From NCBI GenBank assembly GCA_903819595.1, contig CAIJED010000267.1, forward strand, positions 1-37,925: a stretch of 37,925 nt of DNA. Reading direction: 5' to 3'. Origin of the DNA: an uncultured Methanomicrobiales archaeon (GTDB taxonomy: Archaea; Halobacteriota; Methanomicrobia; Methanomicrobiales; Methanospirillaceae). The position numbers and the translations under genes are program-made. Positions 25,530-34,419 of this stretch are shown here, piece after piece. The notes under the pieces are model-generated. The model saw only the letters and a program-made list of their open reading frames with translations. It did no database searches and was not told where the DNA came from. Every line of letters begins with the position of its first letter. Position 1 is the stretch's first letter.

Positions 25530-26786
25530 TCACGCACCTTGTGCTCTCTCGTTCACCACTTCCAGGTAGGTCCTGATCGTCGTATCCGCGATGATATCCC
25601 AGGTGAAATGCTCCAGCACCCGTTGTCTGCCATTCTTACCCATTTTTTCTGCAAGGCCGGGGTTTTTTAAAATTTGGACCAGGTACCGGGCAATATCTGA
25701 CGGGTCGTAGGGGTTGACATGGTAACCGCAAATATCCTCCCCGGTCGCGATGATCTGTTCACGGAACCCACTTGTGCCCCGGGCACCGACCACCACGGGT
25801 TTTCCCATTGACATCGCCTCAGTGCAGACGATGCCAAACGGTTCATACTTCGAGGGGAATACGCATACGTCACTTGCCGCATAGTAGAGGAGCCGTTCTT
25901 CTTCAGGTACCATCCGGAAATGCAGTAAAACGTTCCTGCCAAGATGGAGATCCCGCACCATCTGGGATAGCATCTGCTCCTGGTCACCGATCCCAAGTAG
26001 TACGAGTTTTGCTTCAGGGACTTCTTTCAAGACCTGCGGCATCGCAAGGATGAGAGGGTCCGCACCCTTGACCCATGTGAGACGCCCGATAAACAAAATC
26101 ATAGGTGAGGTACCTACCCCGATCTTTTCCCGGAACGCCTGTGTACTATCAGCCGTGAACCGTGAAGGGTCATACTTTTTTGCATCCACGCCGTTATGAA
26201 TCACACGGATCCTCGACTCAGGGTACCCAAATTTTACCAGTTCATCCCTCATGGCGTAGCTAACGGTCACAATCCGGTCAGCCGTCATCGCTGACAGTCG
26301 CTCAATCTCTTTTATGGTCGCCGAACCTGATGGATTTCTCCCCTGCTCGGTTGAATGGAAATGGAAGACAAACGGAACCTTGAGATTTCGTTTTGCGATA
26401 ATTCCCGCTAGGGCAGCAATCCAGTCGTGGGATACCAGTAGGTCAAAATGACGGTGCTCGTTCTGCACTAGATAATTCACCACCTTTGAGGCTGAAAGCA
26501 GGTTATACAGGAGCGTCTCTGCAAAAAATTCCTGCCCGTTCAGGTCCCAGCTCTTCACTTCTGTCGGGTTCACAATTGCAAGGATGTCTGAAAATTCCAT
26601 CAGCCGGGGGCGATGGACTTCTACCCCGGCCCATGTATCGAATGTCGGGTCATCACCGGTGTTTCGTGAAAAAACCGAAACACTGTGGCCTTTTGCAATA
26701 AACTGCCGGGTAATCTCTGTTGCATAGGTGCCAAGTCCCCCGCGAAAAAAAGGGGGGAATTCATCAACGAAATACACCAGTTTCAT
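25530..26786 (-). CDS. GT4 glycosyltransferase, glycogen synthase-like
   Basis: A 418-residue GT-B fold glycosyltransferase. The N-terminal FVDEFPPFFRGGLGTYATEI carries the glycine-rich acceptor-side loop. The C-terminal donor domain has FIGRLTWVKGADPL and PSKYEPFGIVCTEAMSMGKP, the EX7E retaining motif. In this setting an alpha-1,4-glucan synthase using a nucleotide-glucose donor is most likely; GT4 also includes sucrose and trehalose-type enzymes. The ATG overlaps the preceding GT4 stop as ATGA, and the debranching enzyme follows nine bases on. Two adjacent GT4 genes suggest division of labour (initiation and elongation, or two donors), which sequence does not resolve. Confidence 0.85.
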   Translation of the reverse strand: MKLVYFVDEFPPFFRGGLGTYATEITRQFIAKGHSVSVFSRNTGDDPTFDTWAGVEVHRPRLMEFSDILAIVNPTEVKSWDLNGQEFFAETLLYNLLSASKVVNYLVQNEHRHFDLLVSHDWIAALAGIIAKRNLKVPFVFHFHSTEQGRNPSGSATIKEIERLSAMTADRIVTVSYAMRDELVKFGYPESRIRVIHNGVDAKKYDPSRFTADSTQAFREKIGVGTSPMILFIGRLTWVKGADPLILAMPQVLKEVPEAKLVLLGIGDQEQMLSQMVRDLHLGRNVLLHFRMVPEEERLLYYAASDVCVFPSKYEPFGIVCTEAMSMGKPVVVGARGTSGFREQIIATGEDICGYHVNPYDPSDIARYLVQILKNPGLAEKMGKNGRQRVLEHFTWDIIADTTIRTYLEVVNERAQGA

Positions 26787-27925
26787 GCAAAACCCCGGGA
26801 ATACGTTTGTGTCAGCCTCTCAGTAATCGGTCCCCATAGAAATATACGATCCACTTTTTTCCTTCCCCTTTTCCCAAGGGCACCAGCATTCCAGTCTTCA
26901 TCGATTAACAGGTTGATACCCCATGCAAGAGATGCTGCATCTACATTTACCTTCATTCCATCGACATATGCATCAATATTCTCAGATAGTCCTCCGACAT
27001 CACATGCGACCACACCTTTTTCGGCACTCCATGCCTCGAGGAGGACCAGGCCAAATGGTTCATTCCGACTTGGGATTACCACAACATTGGCGGCGTTTAG
27101 TAGCCGGATATATTCGCGGTCCGGGATGTACCCCACAAAATTAACAGGCAGGTCCTTTGCCTGCTCCTCGAGTACCTGCCGCATATCCCCATCGCCAGCC
27201 ACCATGACCTGAGCATCCCCCCGGTGCTGGCATACCTTCCGTACTGCATCAATGAGCAGGTCAGGTCCTTTCTGGTAGACCAGCCTGCCAATAAATAGCA
27301 CAAGGGGTGCATATGGATGAATGCCATAGGATTTTTTTACCTCCCCTGGATCGATTTCTGCCCGAAAATGGTGTGGAAAAACCCCATTTGGGATCACACG
27401 GCATTTTTTTTCCGGGATGTTATACAACCAGGTCACTTCTTTTTTTAGGGTGGCGGATACAGTTATTACATTTTTTGCAATAAGGCCTCCGTACCATTCT
27501 TTCCCTGAAATTTCCTTAAACTCCCACCAATCCCCAAACTGGTTGCCACTTCTTCCATATTCTGTAGAATGATACGTGAGGAATGTATTCCTGTCCTGGA
27601 GGAGATGGAGCGCCTGGACCGGGTGCCAGTCATGAAAGTGAAGGATATCAAACCGTCCCTCCCTGTCATAGAGCTTAAACTGGTCTACCATCGTGTAACT
27701 CATATTATTACAATATTCCACAATATTTCCGCCAACAGGCTGACAATAGTGATAATGGACACCATGGATCACCTGGTCAGGAATAGTACCCCGGGTAAAG
27801 TAGTGCACCTCGTGGTGTAATTTTACCAGTGTTTCTGCGAGATTTGTTGCGGCATTGGCCAGTCCTCCAACACGTTCTGCATACATTGATTCCCAGCAGA
27901 AAAAGGCTATTTTAAATTGCTCCAT
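26783..27925 (-). CDS. GT4 glycosyltransferase, glycogen synthase-like (second copy)
   Basis: A 380-residue GT-B protein distinct in sequence from the neighbouring copy. It opens with IAFFCWESMYAERVGGLANAA, resembling archaeal glycogen synthase-like proteins, has the HFHDWHPVQAL acceptor segment and FIGRLVYQKGPDLLIDA, and the EX7E block SRNEPFGLVLLEAWSAEKG. It lies between GH57 and GT4 genes, so a role in glucan synthesis is probable. ATG at 27925 has a good GGAGGGAG upstream. It overlaps the GH57 end by 19 bases and the next GT4 start by four. Confidence 0.85.
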   Translation of the reverse strand: MEQFKIAFFCWESMYAERVGGLANAATNLAETLVKLHHEVHYFTRGTIPDQVIHGVHYHYCQPVGGNIVEYCNNMSYTMVDQFKLYDREGRFDILHFHDWHPVQALHLLQDRNTFLTYHSTEYGRSGNQFGDWWEFKEISGKEWYGGLIAKNVITVSATLKKEVTWLYNIPEKKCRVIPNGVFPHHFRAEIDPGEVKKSYGIHPYAPLVLFIGRLVYQKGPDLLIDAVRKVCQHRGDAQVMVAGDGDMRQVLEEQAKDLPVNFVGYIPDREYIRLLNAANVVVIPSRNEPFGLVLLEAWSAEKGVVACDVGGLSENIDAYVDGMKVNVDAASLAWGINLLIDEDWNAGALGKRGRKKVDRIFLWGPITERLTQTYSRGFA

Positions 27926-29361
27926 AATTGCTCCCTCCGTTGTTTTATGATTTTTACGATTTCATGACGTTCAAAAAGCCCGCTGATCCTCTCTGCAAGC
28001 CTGGGCTCTTCGAGTGCATCGGTGATCCAGTTGACGAAGTCACCCCTTCCCTGGTGATAGCGGATCGACTCCTCCGGCACGATACAGAGCAGTTCTTCAA
28101 ACTGGTCAAGGTTGTAGGCGGCATAACCAATGAAACCGGTAGGTCCGGCGAAATGAAATGCCAGTTCCGGAGAGAGGACCCGCAGCGATGTCGCTGATTT
28201 CTTGTTTTTCATCAACCTGATATTCCGCGACTCGTAATCTGAAAGCACCCTCATGAACGTTTTAAACGCATCCTCCGCCTCGTGATGGCTGAAATAAGTA
28301 TGTACTTCTCCGCTCGAGCCGTATTTTGAGGCCATGTAGTAGAAATGGTCGCTGGTCTGCAGGTACCGCCATATCTGTAAATCAGTCGCATATGGCCGGG
28401 CGGACTGAACTGCATGAAAGGCCGTCCGCTGGCGTTCATTACCCATCCATGCAGAGGTATCTTTTTCGATATCTGCCCACGAAATAGTCTCATGCACATC
28501 GATTGTCCCCACCGGTACATGGTCCGCAACCACGCGGGAAGGCAGGACGGTGGTGATGTTACGATTACGCAATTCATCCGGGAGGTGGCGTAAAAAGTTA
28601 AATATTCCAGTTTCCTCCCAGAAATGCTCCCCAAATGTCTCATAGTCCAGGAAAACATTGATGATTTCGCCTGATGAAGCGGCAACCCAGGATGCGTATG
28701 TATCTGCTGTGAGGGGGTACTGTTCCCAGGTCCGGTTGCTAAACCGGAACGCGATATCATCGGAGAGAGTGGTGTTCCGGAGCATCACTGGCAGGTCCTG
28801 GCAGGTGTAAAGAAAATCGGGGCTGCGCCAGCCAAGGATCCGGTCCACTCCCTCTGTGAATATCCCGTGAAATCCCATATCCCTGATCATGGTTGCAATA
28901 TCATTATTGAAAGTAAACTCAGTATTTTCAAAGATGGCGGGACGTTGGTTGAACAGGTCATGTATCAGGTCTCCATGCTGGCTAACCTGGTCGTGGAATT
29001 CTGTCTTATCTGAAAAACAACTGGCAATGCTGTGGTAATAGGTCTGCCCGATAAGTTCGCAGTTGCGATGATTCGCAACCTGTTCGAATAATGAGAGGGT
29101 ATCGGGGCTCCATTTCTGCAGCTGCTCGATAACAATTCCTGATAAGGAAAATGCACATGAAAATCCTTCATCAAGTTTTTCAAGGATGATCTTTGTTGCC
29201 GGGTTATAGCATTTATCCGCGACACGTAACAGAATTTCCTTGTTCAACCCATCAAAATAAAGGTCAAACAGGCCATCCTTTTTTTTCTCTGGTACCGGTG
29301 AGAATTGCCGGTTCAGCCTGTATGGCTGATGAACCTCAAACCCAATGCAAATATCTGCCAA
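27907..29361 (-). CDS. GH57 family glycoside hydrolase (alpha-amylase-like)
   Basis: A 484-residue GH57 enzyme; the family contains alpha-amylases, 4-alpha-glucanotransferases and branching enzymes. The conserved regions are present: EVHQPYRL (region 1), CELIGQTYYHS (region 2), FENTEFTFNNDIA with nucleophile candidate Glu148 (region 3), and VFLDYETFGEH with acid/base Asp239 (region 4). Length matches the short alpha-amylase-type clade rather than the roughly 550-residue branching enzymes. The only start compatible with homologues is TTG at 29361, preceded by GGGGATGA. It is first in the minus-strand glycogen operon, facing the phosphorylase across a large intergenic region. Specificity (amylase or transferase) is not decided. 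Confidence 0.9.
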   Translation of the reverse strand: MADICIGFEVHQPYRLNRQFSPVPEKKKDGLFDLYFDGLNKEILLRVADKCYNPATKIILEKLDEGFSCAFSLSGIVIEQLQKWSPDTLSLFEQVANHRNCELIGQTYYHSIASCFSDKTEFHDQVSQHGDLIHDLFNQRPAIFENTEFTFNNDIATMIRDMGFHGIFTEGVDRILGWRSPDFLYTCQDLPVMLRNTTLSDDIAFRFSNRTWEQYPLTADTYASWVAASSGEIINVFLDYETFGEHFWEETGIFNFLRHLPDELRNRNITTVLPSRVVADHVPVGTIDVHETISWADIEKDTSAWMGNERQRTAFHAVQSARPYATDLQIWRYLQTSDHFYYMASKYGSSGEVHTYFSHHEAEDAFKTFMRVLSDYESRNIRLMKNKKSATSLRVLSPELAFHFAGPTGFIGYAAYNLDQFEELLCIVPEESIRYHQGRGDFVNWITDALEEPRLAERISGLFERHEIVKIIKQRREQLWSNLK

Positions 29362-29757
29362 TTGCTCATCCCCTCTCTATGGGTACAACACGCCGCGGAC
29401 AGGTGACCTTACGATGACAATTTTTTTACAGGTGTGACTTCTGCAGACGATGGAAATCAATGCACTATTAGTACACGGTAGTTTTCCCTGGTACTAGACC
29501 TACTAGTTACCAGACTCTTAATTCTTTCCCTTCCGAGAAGTCTGGGATAGGGGTGACCTATATATTACTTGTTGTTGAAACTCCATTCTGATTAAAAAGA
29601 TTCTGATTTGATTTTAATTCCAGTGCAGTGGCATTTTACAAAATTTCCACCTGATCTAACGAACCGGGAGCCGATATCATTCTAATGTTACTTTTCATTC
29701 CGCCCATGACGAAAGAGCATTGAAATGCGGTCTATATTGTTGGAGGTATACGATGTT
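29362..29757. promoter_or_regulatory. Divergent control region between the GH57 operon and glgP
   Basis: An AT-rich, gene-free region with several repeats. GGTACTAG and CTAGTTACC form an imperfect dyad at 29490-29511. CCAGACT (29510-29516) pairs with AGTCTGG (29539-29545). ATTCTGATT is repeated at 29585-29593 and 29600-29608. ACAGGTGAC (29399-29407) and ACAGGTGTGAC (29428-29438) form a direct repeat. CTATATATT (29560-29568) could be a plus-strand TATA box. It is likely to hold promoters and regulator sites for both glycogen directions. Confidence 0.4.
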
Positions 29758-29958
29758 ATGAACCTTGATCCCCAATATGAAACAGTCTACGATGTGTTGA
29801 GCCTTTCCAATTATCCGTATACACAGACCTGTTGGGGACTCATACGACAGCCGGGCGACCACCTTACCTTGCCTACTCACACAGACAGAAATACCCAAAC
29901 CCTGGGACAATTGCTGTTCTGCACCCCTGAATATATGATATACTTACCACAATGGTGA
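29758..29958 (+). CDS. Doubtful small ORF in the glgP leader region
   Basis: A 66-residue frame with GGAGGT ten bases upstream of its ATG. The sequence is Thr/Tyr/Leu-rich with two Cys and resembles nothing known. It lies between two TATA-like elements upstream of glgP. It may be a chance frame; listed because of its ribosome-binding site and the absence of other content. Confidence 0.25.
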   Translation: MNLDPQYETVYDVLSLSNYPYTQTCWGLIRQPGDHLTLPTHTDRNTQTLGQLLFCTPEYMIYLPQW

Positions 29959-29985
29959 CTATTACGGGAGTCAGGTACCGTTATG

Positions 29986-30053
29986 TTATATAAAATGTGA
30001 GGGATGGATAAAATAGTATGAACGTGATACAAACCACAGGATAATCGCGGAGG
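29986..30053 (+). promoter_or_regulatory. glgP promoter and ribosome-binding site
   Basis: TTATATAAA (29986-29994) predicts a start site near 30017 and a leader of about 44 bases. GGAGG (30049-30053) lies seven bases before GTG 30061 and selects it over the in-frame GTG at 30055, which overlaps the AGGAG itself. Confidence 0.55.
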
Positions 30054-30060
30054 AGTGAAA

Positions 30061-32226
30061 GTGGCAGAAAGCCCAAATAGTCAGTTCTCGCATGTGCCCC
30101 AACGGATTTCAGGCCTCATTGATCTTGCATATAACCTCTGGTGGAGTTGGAACCCTGCAGTAAAACTTGTTTTTAAACAGTTAAACCACCAGGCATGGAT
30201 TGACAGCATCCATAACCCGGTTAGAATGTTATCAGAACTGCCAGAAGAGACGCTTGTTGCGGCTTCAAAAAACCCCCAGTACCTCCGTCATTATGATATT
30301 GTCATGTCCCGGTTCAGGCACGAATTACAGCAGAAAGAAAACTGGTTTTCTGAAAATTTCCCGTTTGAAAGGCATATTTCCATTGCCTACCTCTCTGCCG
30401 AATACGGGCTGCAGCACTCTCTCCCGATTTATGCAGGAGGCCTCGGGTTCTTATCTGGGGATCATTTAAAAGAGTGTAGTGATCTCGGTCTGCCGCTGGT
30501 GGCCATCGGATTCATGTATTCCGAAGGGTACCTGCATCAGGACATTGACTCGGACGGGTGGCAGGAAAATAAAACTGAAGTGCTGAACCGTGAAGCGGCC
30601 CCGGTAACGAGGGTCATGTACGACCAGGATACCCCACTGGTCGCAAAAGTACCTTTTATCGATCCGCCAATTTTTATCGGGGTCTGGAAAGTAGAAGTCG
30701 GCAATATACCCCTTTTTCTTCTTGATACAGATATTAAGGAGAATGATCCGAATAATAGAGAGATCTCCAATCGTCTCTACACCGGGGATTTGGAACAACG
30801 GCTCAAACAGGAGATTGTGCTTGGTATCGGTGGGAGTTATGTCCTTGACATCCTTGGGATTCGTCCGACGATCATGCATCTCAACGAGGGACACCCTGCA
30901 TTTGCCCTGTTCGAGAGAATACGGGAAAATGTTGCAGATGGAATGAATTTCGAGGAGGCATCACGGAGGGTGAAGGAGACCACCGTCTTTACTACACACA
31001 CACCGGTACCGGCAGGTCATGACATGTTCCCCTATTCCCTGATGGATAAGTATTTCAGCAATTATTATTCACTGCTGGGAATCGACAGAAATGCGTTCTT
31101 ACAACTTGGATTCGCCCCGCATGACGTGGGCGGATTGTTTAACATGACCGCATTTGCCCTCAGGATGAGTTCATTCAGGAACGGGGTCAGTAAAAAACAC
31201 GGGGAAGTTGCATGCGGGATGTGGCATGATCTATGGCCGGAAATTCCCGCCGATGCAATCCCGATCAGCCACATCACCAATGGCATCCATGTGCCGACAT
31301 GGCTCGACCCCAAGATGGAACTCATGTTTAACACCCATTTTTCTCCTTTGTGCCCTTCCTGGATTGAGAACCATGATAACCCCCTCATCTGGGAAATGAT
31401 CGATGAAATTCCTGATGCTGAATTGTGGACTGCACATATGCAATTGAAAAGAAAACTGGTCAACAGGATACGGGAGCAAAAGCGCCGGAAATGGGGTAGC
31501 GAGGGAACAGACCCCATTAATGTCATATCCGGCGGTGCTCTCCTTGATCCCTATACACTCACGTTAGGGTTTGCCCGGAGGTTTTCCACCTATAAACGAT
31601 CTGATCTGATATTTTGGGATATTGAGAGATTAAAGAGGATCGTAAATAACTCATGGAGGCCAGTCCAGATTATTTTTGCCGGCAAAGCCCATCCTGCCGA
31701 TGACGATGGGAAACGGATTATTCAGAAAATATACCGGTACGCACACCAACAGGACTTTCAAGGCAGGATCGCTTTTGTCGAGGATTATGGTGAACAGATG
31801 GCCCAATACCTGGTCCATGGGGTTGATGTCTGGCTCAATAATCCCATTCCACCCATGGAAGCATGCGGTACCAGTGGGATGAAAGCATCACTCAACGGAG
31901 TCCTCCACCTGAGTATCCTCGATGGCTGGTGGCCCGAGGGGTATAATGGAAAGAACGGGTGGGCATTCAGTGGATCGACAACGGACAGCTACCGTGACCA
32001 GGCTGACGCTGAAGCGATATATGATCTCCTCGAACACGAGGTAGTACCACTCTATTATACACAGTCTGATGACTCCGTACCGTCACAATGGGTGAAGATG
32101 ATGAAAGAAGCGATTAAAAGTAACGGCCCACGTTTCTCAGCCCGTAGAATGGTTAAAGAATATGTCAGACGTGGATATGTGCCGGCATTGAAAAACGCCA
32201 CCGAAAAAAAACGGGTGATCGTGTGA
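30061..32226 (+). CDS. glgP: Alpha-glucan phosphorylase (GT35)
   Basis: A 721-residue phosphorylase releasing glucose-1-phosphate from glycogen or maltodextrin ends in the cytoplasm. It begins with the N-terminal domain of the archaeal/Thermotoga-type phosphorylases (LIDLAYNLWWSWNPAV), continues with AYLSAEYGLQHSLPIYAGGLG, TTHTPVPAGHD and HITNGIHVPTWL, and has the pyridoxal-phosphate lysine in EACGTSGMKASLNGV. GTG 30061 is chosen over 30055 on ribosome-binding-site spacing. It faces away from the GH57-GT4-GDE-prk operon, so synthesis and breakdown may be controlled together. A phosphoglucomutase, needed to feed product to the isomerase, is not in the window. Confidence 0.95.
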   Translation: MAESPNSQFSHVPQRISGLIDLAYNLWWSWNPAVKLVFKQLNHQAWIDSIHNPVRMLSELPEETLVAASKNPQYLRHYDIVMSRFRHELQQKENWFSENFPFERHISIAYLSAEYGLQHSLPIYAGGLGFLSGDHLKECSDLGLPLVAIGFMYSEGYLHQDIDSDGWQENKTEVLNREAAPVTRVMYDQDTPLVAKVPFIDPPIFIGVWKVEVGNIPLFLLDTDIKENDPNNREISNRLYTGDLEQRLKQEIVLGIGGSYVLDILGIRPTIMHLNEGHPAFALFERIRENVADGMNFEEASRRVKETTVFTTHTPVPAGHDMFPYSLMDKYFSNYYSLLGIDRNAFLQLGFAPHDVGGLFNMTAFALRMSSFRNGVSKKHGEVACGMWHDLWPEIPADAIPISHITNGIHVPTWLDPKMELMFNTHFSPLCPSWIENHDNPLIWEMIDEIPDAELWTAHMQLKRKLVNRIREQKRRKWGSEGTDPINVISGGALLDPYTLTLGFARRFSTYKRSDLIFWDIERLKRIVNNSWRPVQIIFAGKAHPADDDGKRIIQKIYRYAHQQDFQGRIAFVEDYGEQMAQYLVHGVDVWLNNPIPPMEACGTSGMKASLNGVLHLSILDGWWPEGYNGKNGWAFSGSTTDSYRDQADAEAIYDLLEHEVVPLYYTQSDDSVPSQWVKMMKEAIKSNGPRFSARRMVKEYVRRGYVPALKNATEKKRVIV

Positions 32227-32329
32227 CATCCGGTATCTATAAACACCGTATACCCAGAGAAACGATGTATTATAGTCACATGAAAATCCTTGTGCGATGC
32301 TTACCACCCCTTGTACATTGGGAGGTTAT

Positions 32330-33649
32330 ATGATCTCTGTACTCTTTGTCGATGATGATCCCGCATTACTTGAAATAAGCCGGCTATTTCTGGAGCGTTA
32401 CGGACAGATGACCGTTACCCCCGCAAGGTCAGTTTCCGAGGCATTTAAACTAATTAAAAATAATTCATTCGATGTAATTATCACAGATTTTGAAATGCCG
32501 GATATAGATGGCCTTGTATTCCTCAAGACCCTGCGGGCGCAGGGCAACCGGGTGCCGCTCATCCTGTTTACCGGTAAAGGGCGGGAACGGATCGCCATGG
32601 AGGCGCTCAACAGTGGTGCAGATTTCTACCTGATCAAAGGTGAACACCCAAAATTTCAGTTTGCCGAGCTCATGGAAATGATTCACCAGGCAGTAAAGCG
32701 GAGCCAGGTGGAAGAGGCACTGCCGGTACACCCCCATCGTCTCGCGGAGGTGATCCATCATATCCCGGAGGCAACCTTTGCCATCGATACCAGGGGAACG
32801 GTGATATCCTGGAATGAAGCCATGGAAACACTGACTGGCGTGAAAGCCGCAGATATTCTGAATAAAGGACAATATGAATATGCCCTTCCTTTTTATGGCG
32901 AGCGGAGGCCGGTCCTGATTAATTTGGCGTTGCAGAACGACGATGCGTTTCTCAGCAGCCACTACAAGAACATCAGGAAAGATGGGGATTCCTATATCGC
33001 AGAGGCGAAGCAGGTCTTTATGAACGGGAGGGAGGTCTTTCTCTGGGCAAAAGCTTCCAGGATAACTGATCCAGACGGAAACCTCCTGGGCGCAATCGAA
33101 TCGATCCGGGATGTCACGGAGATCAAGAAATCTGCCAGCCAGCAGGAGGAAATAACAAAGAAAGACCAGTCTTCCGGATTAGTCAGCCGTTTCCTTGGGA
33201 CTGTCCAGGGTGCATGGTATACCAAGGGAGTCGACCTTTATGCCCGGCAGGGCCGGTACGAGGAAGCGCTGGAGTACTTTGACCGGACCATTGAGATGAA
33301 AAATGACCATGCCGGGGCATGGAAAGGAAAAGGTATTTGCTTAAAAGAACTCGGGCGTTTTGAAGAAGCACTCCCGTGTTTTGCCCGGGCGATCGAACTC
33401 GCACCAAATGATGCAGAATGCCACTATTTCCGGGGAGAAACGATGGAAAAAATCGGGAAAATCCGTGGGGATACCAGGTGTTTTGAAGGTGCGATACGAT
33501 CTTTTGAACGGGTGATCCAGATGGACCCGGATAACCTGAAAGCCTGGAACTACTGCGGACTCTGTTACAAGGCGCTTGGAAAAACTGATGAGGCCAGGCG
33601 GTGCTTTGATCACGCCGGGAAACTGGTAAACGAGAATAATGACATCTGA
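32330..33649 (+). CDS. REC-PAS-TPR protein without a kinase domain
   Basis: A 439-residue soluble protein. The receiver domain (about 2-120) has VLFVDDDPAL, phosphoacceptor Asp in VIITDFEMPD, and Lys in FYLIKGEHP. A PAS domain follows (about 135-255: EVIHHIPEATFAIDTRGTV). The C-terminal half holds three or four tetratricopeptide repeats (ARQGRYEEALEYFDRTIEM, KELGRFEEALPCFARAIEL and KALGKTDEARRCFDHAGKL). No HisKA, HATPase or DNA-binding domain exists. The phosphorylation state probably controls protein-protein contact through the TPRs. ATG 32330 is chosen because GGGAGG lies four bases upstream; the frame is open to 32297. It follows glgP by 103 bases on the same strand; a regulatory link is speculative. 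Confidence 0.85.
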   Translation: MISVLFVDDDPALLEISRLFLERYGQMTVTPARSVSEAFKLIKNNSFDVIITDFEMPDIDGLVFLKTLRAQGNRVPLILFTGKGRERIAMEALNSGADFYLIKGEHPKFQFAELMEMIHQAVKRSQVEEALPVHPHRLAEVIHHIPEATFAIDTRGTVISWNEAMETLTGVKAADILNKGQYEYALPFYGERRPVLINLALQNDDAFLSSHYKNIRKDGDSYIAEAKQVFMNGREVFLWAKASRITDPDGNLLGAIESIRDVTEIKKSASQQEEITKKDQSSGLVSRFLGTVQGAWYTKGVDLYARQGRYEEALEYFDRTIEMKNDHAGAWKGKGICLKELGRFEEALPCFARAIELAPNDAECHYFRGETMEKIGKIRGDTRCFEGAIRSFERVIQMDPDNLKAWNYCGLCYKALGKTDEARRCFDHAGKLVNENNDI

Positions 33650-33669
33650 TGTGACAGTCTTTCCTGGCC

Positions 33670-33696
33670 TTTTTTCCTCGCCTTTGCCTTTTTTTT
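33670..33696 (+). terminator. Double T-tract terminator
   Basis: T6 and T8 runs follow the REC-PAS-TPR stop and precede the cyclo-ligase promoter, an archaeal-style oligo-T terminator. Confidence 0.5.
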
Positions 33697-33763
33697 GCTG
33701 TGGAAGACACCAATCAAAAACATATCTTTTAAGGCCGTATTCGTACTATTTCTAGTTACAAGT

Positions 33764-34339
33764 ATGCCTCGTGAAGAGAGATCAATCAAGAGGGAGCTCA
33801 GGGATCGGTCACGGGCGGTACGGTCAGGGCTAACTGCAGGCGAAGTCAGGTCATTTAGTAATCTAATCTGTGACGCCGTTCAACAGGAACTTAACGGTGC
33901 GAGGACGGTGATGGTCTATGTATCAAAGTCACCAGAAGTGGACACAATGCCCCTGATCCGGTACCTCTTACGGCATCATGTCCGCGTGGTCGTACCTATC
34001 ATCGAACGTGAGACCCGGACACTCCGTCTTTCCACATTAAAAGACCCGGAAGACCTGGTGATCAGTACCTTTTCGGTCCCTGAACCAATCGGGAACGAAA
34101 TTCCTGCCAGGGGAGAAGACATGGAGGTCGTTATTGTCCCACTGCTTGCCTTCGACCGGACCGGGCACCGGCTTGGTTATGGTGCTGGATATTATGACCG
34201 GTATCTTTCGTCGTATCCTCAGGCAAAAAAGATCGGTATGGCCTTTTCCTGCCAGGAGATCGAATCTGTCCCTGCGGACGATAATGATGTCGCCATGGAT
34301 ATGATCATCACAGAACAAGAAATTATTTCCTGCCATTGA
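33764..34339 (+). CDS. 5-formyltetrahydrofolate cyclo-ligase family protein
   Basis: A 191-residue member of the 5-FCL family, whose known reaction is ATP-dependent conversion of 5-formyl- to 5,10-methenyl-tetrahydrofolate. It shows the N-terminal basic helix with KRELRDRSRAVRSGLTAGEV, MVYVSKSPEVDTMPLI, and the signature DRTGHRLGYGAGYYDRYL with the phosphate-binding glycines. Methanogens move one-carbon units on tetrahydromethanopterin, so the true substrate may be a methanopterin or residual folate form. The frame is open from 33695; ATG 33764 matches homologues and sits about 35 bases after a TTTTAA element. Confidence 0.88.
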   Translation: MPREERSIKRELRDRSRAVRSGLTAGEVRSFSNLICDAVQQELNGARTVMVYVSKSPEVDTMPLIRYLLRHHVRVVVPIIERETRTLRLSTLKDPEDLVISTFSVPEPIGNEIPARGEDMEVVIVPLLAFDRTGHRLGYGAGYYDRYLSSYPQAKKIGMAFSCQEIESVPADDNDVAMDMIITEQEIISCH

Positions 34340-34419
34340 ATTATCCTGTTATCTTCCCTGTAAAACGTTATGCCATCCGAAATGAACCTGATTCCTTCTA
34401 TATGGATGGACCTGACAAG

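Noticed and set aside
29695-29910. 71-codon minus-strand frame upstream of glgP
   Set aside because: Antisense to the slightly better plus-strand frame, without a ribosome-binding site or similarity.
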